Shown here: positions 42,493 to 51,300 of the stretch, piece by piece
Numbering within the stretch: the first letter of the stretch is position 1
Layout of the letters: every line of letters starts with the position of its first letter
Assembly (NCBI GenBank): GCA_006226595.1
Contig: SBGP01000108.1
Span: 1 to 64,000, forward strand
Source of the DNA: Deltaproteobacteria bacterium
GTDB lineage: Bacteria; Myxococcota_A; UBA796; GCA-2862545
DNA length: 64,000 nt
Direction: 5' to 3'
Program-made: the position numbers and the translations under genes
Notes under the pieces: model-generated
What the model was told of the DNA's origin: nothing
The model's database searches: none
Seen by the model: the letters and a program-made list of their open reading frames with translations, nothing else

Positions 42493-43326
42493 ATGACCCC
42501 CACGTCTCGCCTCGTCTCCCTCGTGTGTCTCCTCGGCCTGGTCGCCTGTGGGAGCGGGGACCGCTATCATCCGCGAGGGTGGAAGAAGCCGCAGAACCAC
42601 GGACTCGGCGCGAAGATCCAGCTCGACCAGTGCACCGAGTGCCACGGCGAGACCCTCGACGGCAACGGCGAGGCTGGCGTCGACTGTGACTCGTGCCACC
42701 GGGAGAACTGGCGCACGGACTGCACGTACTGCCACGGTGGGGACGACGACGCGACGGGCGCTCCACCACGAGACATCTACGGCGAGTCCACCTCCGTGTT
42801 CCCGCACACCATCCACGGCAGCCGGACGATCAAGCCCGCCTACGACTGCGCGGAGTGCCATCCGGACCACACGGACGTGCTCAGCGTGGGCCATCTGTTC
42901 GTCGGCGACGACACGCCAGCGGTCGCCGAGACCGACTTCGCCCTCGGGCTGTCCGCGGCGACGACCTACGCCGAGGGTAGCTGCGCGAACTCGTACTGCC
43001 ACGGCAACGGGCAGGGCGACAACGGTCGGGCGACCATCGGCAGCGCGCCGTTCGCCTGTGTGAGCTGCCATGCCGCGCCGACGGGTGACCTGAACAGCTT
43101 CCGGGCGCTAAGCGGCACGCACGCGCTCCACATGTCCCACGGCACCAGCTGCGTGGACTGCCATGCGAGCGTCGTCGACGCCGCCGGGGAGCTCATCGGC
43201 CCCGACCTGCACGTGCAGGGCGTCAAGGACGTCGTGTTCACGGAGACGGCGGTCACGTGGAACCCGACGACGCAGACCTGCAACGGGGCCTGCCACCTCG
43301 AGAACCACCTCGGAGACCGCTGGTAG
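42493..43326 (+). CDS. Multiheme c-type cytochrome lipoprotein (eight heme motifs)
   Basis: The 277-residue protein has a lipobox signal (LVCLLGLVACGSG, Cys19), so it is membrane-anchored outside the cytoplasm. It carries six CxxCH motifs (CTECH, CDSCH, CTYCH, CAECH, CVSCH, CVDCH), one CxxxxCH (CANSYCH) and one CxxxCH (CNGACH). CxxxxCH followed by CxxCH is the pattern of a Geobacter-type family (TIGR01904) of outer-surface cytochromes. Additional His residues (PHTIHGS, THALHMSH) may be axial ligands. It could carry electrons across or along the envelope. A small ggaag site precedes the ATG. Confidence 0.88.
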   Translation: MTPTSRLVSLVCLLGLVACGSGDRYHPRGWKKPQNHGLGAKIQLDQCTECHGETLDGNGEAGVDCDSCHRENWRTDCTYCHGGDDDATGAPPRDIYGESTSVFPHTIHGSRTIKPAYDCAECHPDHTDVLSVGHLFVGDDTPAVAETDFALGLSAATTYAEGSCANSYCHGNGQGDNGRATIGSAPFACVSCHAAPTGDLNSFRALSGTHALHMSHGTSCVDCHASVVDAAGELIGPDLHVQGVKDVVFTETAVTWNPTTQTCNGACHLENHLGDRW

Positions 43327-43365
43327 GCACTTGGAATCCGCGGGTCGGCGCGATAGCCCGCCCAG

Positions 43366-44541
43366 ATGCAGTTCACCGCCACCTGTGCTCCCGGCCTCGA
43401 AGAGGCGCTCCGCGACGAGCTCGTCGCCCTCGGACTCCACAAGGTCGAGGCCGGCCGTCAGGCCGTTCGCTTCGACGGCGTGCTCGCGGACGGCTACCGC
43501 GCCTGCCTGTGGTCCCGCATCGCGAGCCGGGTGCTGCTGCACCTGGCCACCGCGTACGCGAACAGCGCGAAGACGCTGTACGCGGAGGTCCGGCGCATCG
43601 ACTGGTCCGAGCACCTGGGACCGACCCAGACGCTCGCGGTCGAGTTCGTCGGGGGCAATGACGCCATCCGCAACTCTCGCTTCGGCGCGCTCAAGGTCAA
43701 GGACGCCATCGTCGATCGCCTGCGCGACGCGCACGAGGGCGAGCGTCCGAGCATCGACGTGAACGAGCCGGACGTACGGGTCCACGTGTACCTCAAGCAC
43801 AACCGGGCCCAGGTGAGCCTGGACCTCTCGGGCGATCCGCTCCATCTGCGGGGACACCACCGCGACGGTGGACCCGCGCCGCTACGCGAGAACCTCGCCG
43901 CGGGATTGCTGCGCTACGCGCGCTGGCACGAGCTCGGACCGCAGGGCTGCCCGCTCGTCGACCCGATGTGCGGCAGCGGCACCTTCCTCATGGAGGCCGC
44001 CGATGTGCTGCGCGACCGGGCGCCGGGCCTGTCCCGCGAGCGCTGGGGCTTCACGGGTTGGCTGGGGCACGAGGCCTCGACCTGGCAATCGCTGATCGAC
44101 GAAGCGCGCGAGCGCGACACCCCGACCGCGAAGGTGCAGGTGTTCGGCTTCGATCAGGACCGCACTCAGATCCGTCGGGCGCACCAGAACCTGGCGCGGG
44201 CCGGCCTCTCGAACGACGTGTCGCTCCAGACCCGTGAGCTTGCCGACTTCGAGGCCCCGGAAGGGCGTGAAGTGGTGCCTCGCGGGCTGCTGGTCACCAA
44301 CCCCCCCTACGGCGAGCGTCTCGGCGAGGAGGACGAGGTGGTGCAGCTGCACGGGCTGCTCGGCGACGTCTTGCGGCGGCGCTGCACCGGGTGGACCGGC
44401 TGGGTCCTTGCGGGAAGTCCGCAGCTCGCCAAGCGCATCGGCCTGAAGCCCAAGCGCAAGATCGAGGTTCGCAACGGAGCCCTGGAGGCGCGGTTCTGCG
44501 AGATCCCGATTCGCGATCAGGCCGTCGCCCGCGACACCTGA
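43366..44541 (+). CDS. rlmL: 23S rRNA guanine-N2 methyltransferase, RlmL-like
   Basis: The 391-residue protein has a THUMP domain (about 45-155) and a class I methyltransferase domain with motif I DPMCGSGTFLMEA and the catalytic NPPYGERLG. E. coli RlmKL is a fusion; this protein matches its RlmL half alone, which methylates G2445 of 23S rRNA in the cytoplasm. GATAGC lies eight bases before the ATG and no Shine-Dalgarno site is visible. The last 25 bases overlap the convergent DUF1361 gene. Confidence 0.88.
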   Translation: MQFTATCAPGLEEALRDELVALGLHKVEAGRQAVRFDGVLADGYRACLWSRIASRVLLHLATAYANSAKTLYAEVRRIDWSEHLGPTQTLAVEFVGGNDAIRNSRFGALKVKDAIVDRLRDAHEGERPSIDVNEPDVRVHVYLKHNRAQVSLDLSGDPLHLRGHHRDGGPAPLRENLAAGLLRYARWHELGPQGCPLVDPMCGSGTFLMEAADVLRDRAPGLSRERWGFTGWLGHEASTWQSLIDEARERDTPTAKVQVFGFDQDRTQIRRAHQNLARAGLSNDVSLQTRELADFEAPEGREVVPRGLLVTNPPYGERLGEEDEVVQLHGLLGDVLRRRCTGWTGWVLAGSPQLAKRIGLKPKRKIEVRNGALEARFCEIPIRDQAVARDT

Positions 44542-45230
44542 GGCTCGGGACGTGCGGGAAGCGGGCTGCGCAGCGACACGAATGCGAGCCACGCCGCGCC
44601 CATGACCAGGGCGTAGGTGCCGCTGATCCCCCAGAAGTGTGCCGAGAACCACAGCTCGTCGAGGTCGGCTGCGATGCGCTCGGGGCGGGTGGCCAGGTCC
44701 CAGCTGTTCCAGCGCAGAAAGCGGCCGATGTAGATGCCCAGGCCGTTGAGTAGCAGCAGCGCCGGCATGGTGAGGCGCATGGGCCACCTGCCGACGAGCG
44801 CGCGCCCGGCGGCCTCGGCGAGGGAGAGCGCGGACAGGCCGAGCAGGCAGCCCGCGCCGGCGAAGCTCGCCATCATCGCGGTGTCGAACACGTGGTCCAT
44901 CGCGCTGCGGCTGCGCAGGTGCACGAGATCGGTGACCAGGTAGGCGCTGTTCGGCCAGAACACGAGCCACAGGCCGAGCAGCGGCAGGGCAAGCCACCGT
45001 CCCCGCGTGCCGGAGAGGGCGCAGGCGAGCAGGGCCGCCGCCACCGGAATGCCGGCGAGCAGCAGGTTGAACACGAGGAAGCCGAAGAAGGGCTGGCCGG
45101 TCCAGTGCATGCGCAGCGCGAGGAGGAACAGGGCCGTGGCGCTCACCGCGGCGCTGGCGAGCAGTCCGTGGTGGCGGGCGCGATCGACGAGGTGGTGCAC
45201 GGTGTCGACGAGGTGGTGCACGGTGTTCAT
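44517..45230 (-). CDS. DUF1361 multi-pass membrane protein
   Basis: The 237-residue protein has six or seven predicted membrane helices and the DUF1361 landmarks FLVFNLLLAGIPV, WLVFWPNSAYLVTDLVHL and LNGLGIYIGRFLRWNSWD. The function of the family is not known. The first 16 residues are a duplicated VHHLVDT segment from a 21-base tandem repeat, so the true N-terminus could begin after it (for example near the first hydrophobic helix). The upstream region contains a long hairpin. Confidence 0.82.
   Translation of the reverse strand: MNTVHHLVDTVHHLVDRARHHGLLASAAVSATALFLLALRMHWTGQPFFGFLVFNLLLAGIPVAAALLACALSGTRGRWLALPLLGLWLVFWPNSAYLVTDLVHLRSRSAMDHVFDTAMMASFAGAGCLLGLSALSLAEAAGRALVGRWPMRLTMPALLLLNGLGIYIGRFLRWNSWDLATRPERIAADLDELWFSAHFWGISGTYALVMGAAWLAFVSLRSPLPARPEPQVSRATA
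45184..45225 (-). repeat. 21-bp tandem duplication in the DUF1361 gene start
   Basis: Two exact copies of a 21-base unit (tcgacgaggtggtgcacggt plus g on the plus strand) lie at 45184-45204 and 45205-45225. In the minus-strand gene they encode a doubled TVHHLVD just after the first Met. Confidence 0.9.
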
Positions 45231-45316
45231 GAGTCGAGCATCGTCGACGGCGGTGCAGGGCTCGTGCAGGGGGTGCGCGAAGACCGTGGCGGGTCGCGGA
45301 GAGGCCCTCCGTGAAG

Positions 45317-45367
45317 AGGGGTCTGACCCCACCCGGGGGTCCGACCCCCGGGTGGGGTCAGACCCCT
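45317..45367. repeat. Long perfect inverted repeat, REP-like hairpin
   Basis: Two 24-base arms (45317-45340 and 45344-45367) are perfect reverse complements around CCG. The core, GGGGTCTGACCCC/GGGGTCAGACCCC, resembles repetitive extragenic palindromes moved by RAYT transposases in many environmental bacteria. It sits in the gap between two minus-strand genes. It could end transcription, protect RNA ends, or be one copy of a scattered family. Confidence 0.8.
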
Positions 45368-45490
45368 GTGGAGGCGGTAGACATGGGTGTCCGCAGAGAC
45401 AGGAGGAGGAGGCCATCCCACGCGGAATGACGTCGTTTCGTCGTTTTTCGACGGGGGATTCGAGCGCTGTGGCCCGATTCCTGCAGCGAC

Positions 45491-46387
45491 CTACAGGTCG
45501 TCGGCAGCGCGCTGGGCGGCCTCGGCCTCTGCCTTCTCGAGCGCCTCGCGCACCGGCACGTAGAAATAGATGGCCGCGCCCTGCTCGCGCTGTTCGTCGA
45601 AGGTCAGCGTGAGATCGACGCGCTCGCCCTGCCACGCGAGCTGGCTTCCCTCGTCGACCGAGGGCGCGCCGTAGGCCTCCTCGAGGCCGTTGCGAATGCC
45701 GCGGAAGCTCGCGTAGTCCGGAAGGATGAGCATCACGCTGAACAGCTGGTTCTGGTAGTAGCCGTAGCCGATGCTCGACAGCGGAAAGTCGCCGGCGAAC
45801 AGCTTGTCCGTGTCGCGGACGTAGTACGCCTCGCCGCCGTCCTCGCCGTCGACGCGCTCCATGCCGTTCGCGGGCACGGACCCCCACGCCAGGTCGCGCC
45901 ATCCGGGCCGCGTGTCGAGGTATTCGAGCGTGCCCTTCTCGGTGGCGCCGTCCTTCGCGACCCGGGTGATCTTGGAGCTCACTGCCGCGCCTCGGCCGAG
46001 CGCCTGCGTGGAGGTGAACGTCGCGGTGTTCTTGGCGACCGTGAGCTTCACGCCATCGCCGATCCAGAACTTCTCTGTCGCGCTCTTGCGAGACGGGCGC
46101 CCGAACCGACCCTTCATCTCCTTCACGGCCTTCTTCTCGACCGAGAATCGGAAGGCGACGAGCTGGTCCTCGCTGTAGCCGAGCACGACCTCGTGGACGG
46201 GCAGGCCGTCGTAGCTGCGCTCCCCCTCGGGGAGGCCGTAGTACACGAGCTCCTCGTCCTTGCCGACGGCGACGAGGTCGGCGGTGGGCGCGGAGCCCCA
46301 CACGTGGTCGCCCCAGCCGAGCACGGCATCGAGGCGTTCGGATCCCGCGAGTGCGGGGGCGGACAGCGCGAGCAGGAGGGTGAGCAC
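45491..46387 (-). CDS. Exported protein with two related halves
   Basis: The 298-residue protein starts at GTG 46387 and has a short uncharged signal (MLTLLLALSAPALAGS). Two similar halves begin with LGWGDHVWGSAPTADLVAV and LAWGSVPANGMERVDG, each followed by GYSEDQLVAFRFSVEKK or GYYQNQLFSVMLILPD and a helix-loop. No family was recognised; the repeated beta-rich layout suggests a periplasmic binding or lipid-handling role. TATTTT lies about seven bases before the start. Confidence 0.72.
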   Translation of the reverse strand: MLTLLLALSAPALAGSERLDAVLGWGDHVWGSAPTADLVAVGKDEELVYYGLPEGERSYDGLPVHEVVLGYSEDQLVAFRFSVEKKAVKEMKGRFGRPSRKSATEKFWIGDGVKLTVAKNTATFTSTQALGRGAAVSSKITRVAKDGATEKGTLEYLDTRPGWRDLAWGSVPANGMERVDGEDGGEAYYVRDTDKLFAGDFPLSSIGYGYYQNQLFSVMLILPDYASFRGIRNGLEEAYGAPSVDEGSQLAWQGERVDLTLTFDEQREQGAAIYFYVPVREALEKAEAEAAQRAADDL

Positions 46388-46497
46388 GGCCGAAAAATAG
46401 CACCGGTGAGCCGCATCGGCGGCTCCGTTCGCGACGAGATGTGACGCGGACCCGCCGCGAAGGCCTGCTAGCTTGCCCCCCTCGACAAGGAGTTCCC

Positions 46498-47145
46498 ATG
46501 CGCTTCGCGCTCGTCTCGCTCGCTCTCATCGCCTGTGGATCCGCCGAGCCTCCGGCCGAGGCCGCCGCTCCCGCTGCCGAGCCCGCGCAAGAGGCGGCTC
46601 CCGAGGCGGCCACTACCGCGGCGACCGCGCCGGCCTTCGAGCTCACCGATCTCGACGGAAACACGCACACCCTCGACAGCCTCAAGGGCAAGGTCGTGGT
46701 GCTCGAGTGGTTCAACCCGGGCTGCCCCTTCGTGAAGGCGGCGCATGGCGAGGGCCCGCTCTCCGACATGGCCTCCCGCTGGGGAGACAAGGAGGTCGTG
46801 TGGCTCGCGGTGAACTCTGGTGCCCCCGGCAAGCAGGGCCACGGAGTCGACGTGAACAAGGCGGCCGTCGCCGAGTGGAGCATGACGCACCCCGTGCTGC
46901 TCGACGAGACCGGCACCGTCGGCAAGGCCTACGGGGCCAAGACGACGCCGCAGATGGTGATCATCGATCCCGAGGGGAACATCGCGTACGAGGGCGCGCT
47001 CGACAATGCGCCCATGGGTGATGTGAAGGGCGGTGGCGATCGTGTGCCATACACGGACAACGCCCTCGTCAACGTGCTCGATGGCAAGCCTGCAAAGCCG
47101 GATCAGACGACGCCTTGGGGCTGCTCGGTCAAGTACGCGTCCTGA
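46498..47145 (+). CDS. Redoxin-domain lipoprotein
   Basis: The 215-residue protein has the lipobox signal MRFALVSLALIACGSAEPP (Cys13), a Pro/Ala/Glu linker (to about 42) and a thioredoxin-like redoxin domain. The active site is WFNPGCPFVKAAHG with a single Cys, and a second Cys lies near the C-terminus (PWGCSVKYAS), as in the AhpC/TSA-type redoxin group. It probably acts on the outer face of a membrane as a peroxidase or disulfide reductase. A good aaggag site precedes the ATG. Confidence 0.88.
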   Translation: MRFALVSLALIACGSAEPPAEAAAPAAEPAQEAAPEAATTAATAPAFELTDLDGNTHTLDSLKGKVVVLEWFNPGCPFVKAAHGEGPLSDMASRWGDKEVVWLAVNSGAPGKQGHGVDVNKAAVAEWSMTHPVLLDETGTVGKAYGAKTTPQMVIIDPEGNIAYEGALDNAPMGDVKGGGDRVPYTDNALVNVLDGKPAKPDQTTPWGCSVKYAS

Positions 47146-47169
47146 TCCGAGGCGATCGCCCGAGCCCTC

Positions 47170-48264
47170 TTGTGTCAGGATTGTCCAGGGAGGCAGTCCA
47201 TCGACGACATCATCGGCAAGACCTTTGCCGGGCGCTTCGAGGTCGAGGCATTCCTGGAAGAGGGAGGCATGGGGCGCGTGTACCGCGCGCGCCAGGTCGG
47301 CATGGATCGCGCCGTCGCCCTCAAGGTGCTGCTCCCGGACCTCGCCGCCGACGATGAGCTGGTCGCTCGCTTCCACCGCGAGATGCGGGCCACCACCGCC
47401 ATCGAGCATCCGAACACGGTGCGTGTCTACGACTACGGCAGCGCCGAGGACGGACAGCTGTTCCTCGCGCTCGAGTTCCTCGAGGGGCGCACGCTCGACG
47501 AGATCATCGCCGACGAGGCACCGGTCTCTCCCGCCCGCGCCGCCCACATCGCCCGTGGCATCGCGCGGGCCCTCGCCGCCGCGCACCACCACGCCATCGT
47601 GCATCGCGATCTGAAGCCCGAGAACGTGATGCTCGTCGATCGCTACGGTCGAAGTGACTTCGTGAAGGTGCTCGACTTCGGACTGGCCCGCCTGACGGAG
47701 GGCTCCGAGGACGAGGCCCTCACCGCCACGGGCATCCGCGTCGGCAGCCCGATGTACATGTCGCCGGAGTACGTGCAGGAGTTCACGGTCACGCCGCAGA
47801 GCGACCTGTACGCCCTCGGCGTGCTGCTCTATCAGCTCGTCACCGGGCGCACGCCCTTCCGCGGGCGACCCTACGAGCTGCTCTCCAAACACGTCACCGA
47901 GAAGCCCAAGCCGCCGAGCACCTATGCGCCCGTGCCGCAGTGGCTCGAAGAGCTGATCCTCCAGCTGCTTGCCAAGAAGCCGTCAGAGCGCCCGCAGGGA
48001 GCCGAGGCGGTGGTCGCATACCTCGAGCAGTGGGCACCCGAGGCCCAGGCCGACGTCCAGGTGCTCGAGCAGGAGACCGAGAAGCGCAAGAGCAAGCCTG
48101 CGAAGGCCCAGAAGGAGCGGAGCGAGCGCAAGAGTCTGCCGCCCCAACCGCCATCCTCCTCCGGGAACATGGTGCTGGCGGGGCTGGTCACGCTGCTCGT
48201 CGCACTCCTCGGCGTGGCGCTGGTCCTGACGCTCGTGTTGATCTACCTGGTCGCCACGGGCTGA
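47170..48264 (+). CDS. Membrane-anchored Ser/Thr protein kinase
   Basis: The 364-residue kinase has GRFEVEAFLEEGGMGRVYRA, VALKVL, HRDLKPENV (Asp150) and DFGLAR, and a complete C-lobe. A Lys/Arg-rich linker leads to one C-terminal membrane helix (about 334-362, ending YLVATG), with almost nothing beyond it, so any sensing must come through partners or the membrane itself. The start is uncertain: TTG 47170 gives a Cys-containing head (CQDCPGRQ) as in several myxobacterial kinases, but no ribosome site is visible. Confidence 0.85.
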   Translation: MCQDCPGRQSIDDIIGKTFAGRFEVEAFLEEGGMGRVYRARQVGMDRAVALKVLLPDLAADDELVARFHREMRATTAIEHPNTVRVYDYGSAEDGQLFLALEFLEGRTLDEIIADEAPVSPARAAHIARGIARALAAAHHHAIVHRDLKPENVMLVDRYGRSDFVKVLDFGLARLTEGSEDEALTATGIRVGSPMYMSPEYVQEFTVTPQSDLYALGVLLYQLVTGRTPFRGRPYELLSKHVTEKPKPPSTYAPVPQWLEELILQLLAKKPSERPQGAEAVVAYLEQWAPEAQADVQVLEQETEKRKSKPAKAQKERSERKSLPPQPPSSSGNMVLAGLVTLLVALLGVALVLTLVLIYLVATG

Positions 48265-48293
48265 GAGCAGCAGCGGACAGGCCCCTCGGCGGC

Positions 48294-48299
48294 TATACT
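48294..48299 (+). promoter_or_regulatory. -10-like TATACT upstream of the large surface-protein gene
   Basis: TATACT lies 23 bases before the ATG at 48323, followed by a ribosome site (gtagggg). No convincing -35 is at 17 bases. Confidence 0.35.
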
Positions 48300-48322
48300 C
48301 GGCCTCCTGTGTAGGGGATTCG

Positions 48323-51300
48323 ATGCGTACCGCGCTCCTCATCTCGCTTCTCGCCGCGCCCACGGCTCTCGCGGCACCTCAGACCGACTGGTGGGACACC
48401 GACTGGGAGTACCGCCAGAAGCTCGTGCTCGACACGTCCGGAAACCCGCTGGGCGGCGCCCTGACGAACTTCCCCGTGCTCGTGAAGCTCGGTGAAGACA
48501 CGAACGGGAACGGCACGATCAGCATCGCCGAGTCCCGGGTCGACTGGGGTCGCATCGAGGACGACGCGAGCGATGTCCGCTTCGTGCTCACCACGTCGAA
48601 TACCGACCACACGGTGCTTCCGTACGAGATCGAGATCTACGACGAGGCCACCCGCGTGGGCGTGTTCCACGTGCGCATCCCGTCCGTGCCGAGCAGCGGC
48701 CAGGTCGAGATCTGGATGTACTACGGCAACGCGGCCGCCACCGCGCCGACCAACGACACCCAGGTCTGGTCGAACAGCTTCGAGGCGGTGTGGCACGTCG
48801 ACAACAACTTCAACCTCCTGAACTCGACGTCGAACTCGGGCCGCGACCGCGTGGCCGCCGGCACGCCCACCAAGGGACTCTCCGACCGCGGTTACTGGGT
48901 CTACCTCGACTCCTGCAACTGGAACGGCTCCAGCTGCGACTGGGTCTACGAGTACTACGGGGCCAGCAACTCGTGGGACGCCGGCGCGGTGCTGGGCAAG
49001 GCGAACTACGCCAGCCTCAGCTTCTGGATGAACACGAACATCAAGTCCTACGAGCCGGAGTACCAGTACAGCCGCGGCATCATGGGCAAGCAGGTCAGCG
49101 GCCACGATGATCACTTCTGGGGCTGGCTCACCAACGACTCGGGAGTCATCGGACTCGAGATTCCGTCGAGCGGCACCTGGAGCGTGTATGGCGCTCAGAC
49201 CACCGACGACGTGACCGACAGCACGTGGCACCACGTGTTCATGCAGCGCAACAAGTCCACCGGCTACACCGAGATCTACCTCGACGGTGCGCTTCAGGAC
49301 ACGGCCACCCAGGACTCCGGAGATACCAACGCGGCGGTGCGCTACGTCGGCCACATCGAGAGCAGCGGCGACGCCTACCACGGCCACCTCGACGAGATCC
49401 GGGTGGCCAGCGCCTGGCGAGACGCGGCCTGGGCCAAGGCCGAGTACCTGTCCTTCGAGGACGCGTTCTGGGACTACGACGACGGCGTGACCTACTACCC
49501 GGACACGGACGGCGACGGCTACGGTGACAGCACCGGGGGCATCGTGGGTGTCGAGCCCTACGGTTACGTCACCGACAACACCGACTGCGACGATACGAGC
49601 AACCTCGTGTACCCGGGCGCTCCGGAGCTCTGCAACGGTGCGAGTGAGGACTGCGACGCCAACATCGACGAGGGCGCCGCGGGCGAGTTCTACCAGGACC
49701 TCGACGACGACGGCATCGGCAGCGCGATCACCGTGGTGGCGGCCGACTGCGAGAACCCCGGTCAGTACGAGTCCCCGATCACCGGTGACTGCGACGACAA
49801 CGACCCCAACGTCGGCGGTCCGACCACCTGGTGGTACGACCAGGACGGCGATGGCGTCGGCATCTCGAGTACGACCGAGCAGGCCTGTTCGCCGTCGAGC
49901 AACTACGTCGCGCCCTCCGCGGATCAGGACTGCGCGCCCAACGACGGTGCCATCTTCCCCGGAGCGCAGGAGGTCTGCGACCCAGGTGACATCGACGAGG
50001 ACTGCGACGGCTCGGCGGACGACGCCGATGACGACGCGCGCGGCGGCACGAACTGGTACCTCGATGGCGATGGCGACGGCTACGGCGGGGGCATCCCGAC
50101 CATCTCCTGCGATCCGCCCACCGCGGACCACATCGCCGACAACACGGACTGCAACGACAACGACGCCAACGAGTTCCCCGGCCAGCAGTGGTACCTCGAC
50201 AGCGATGGCGACGGCTACGGAACCGGCTCGCCGACCGTGAGCTGTACGCGTCCCAACGGGTACGTGCTCAACGCCGATGATTGCGACGACGCCAATGCGG
50301 CCGTGAACCCCGACAAGCAGTGGTACCCGGACCGCGACGGCGACACCTACGGTGACTTCGCGGGGGCACGGTCCTCCTGTCTCAACCCGGACAGCGATCC
50401 GAATGATGGCTGGACGTATGTCGAGAACGGCGACGACTGCAACGACGACGACAACACCGACCGCCCGGACACCGAGTACTGGCCCGACGACGACAACGAC
50501 GGCTTCGGCGATGCCAACCGCCCGCGCCTCGGCTGTGGCGAGGCCCCGACGGGCTTCGTGCTCGCCGGCGTCGATGACCCGGACTGCGACGACACCCTCA
50601 GCGAGATCTTCCCGGGCGCTCCGGACCCCTGCGACAACGTCGACGAGGACTGTGACGGCGATGGCGGACCGACGCACGACCTCGACGGCGACGGCCTGAC
50701 CTGGGAGTTCGAGACCTCCATCGGCATGAACGGCTGCTCCGAGGACACGGACGGCGATACGGTGCTCGACTCGGTCGAGTACTTCGCGGGTGACAGCGAC
50801 AGTGATGGCATCATCGATCCCGTGGACGGCGACGACGACGGCGACGGCGTGCCCACCTCTCTTGAGGACTACTGCCTGTCCGGCTGCCCCTCCGACCCGT
50901 TCTCGCCGGGCAACGGTGTGGTCGACGACTTCGACGACTCCGATGGCGACGGCACGCCCGACTACCTCGACATCGACGACGACAACGACGGCATCTTCAC
51001 CAAGGACGAGGACCGCGACGGCAACCTCGATCCCCGCGACGATGACACCGACAACGACCGCATCCCGGACTTCATCGACGTCGACGACGACGGCGACGGC
51101 ATTCGCACCGAGTACGAGCTGCCGCATGGCTCGCACTACATGCTCGACGCGGACGGCGACTTCATCGACGACCGCTACGAGTGGTACGTCAACGCCAACG
51201 GCGTCAACGAGCCCTCCGTGGAGCAGCTCGACCGCGCGCAGCCGGCGGACACCGACAACGACAACATCCCCGACATCATCGACGGGGACGATGACGGCGA

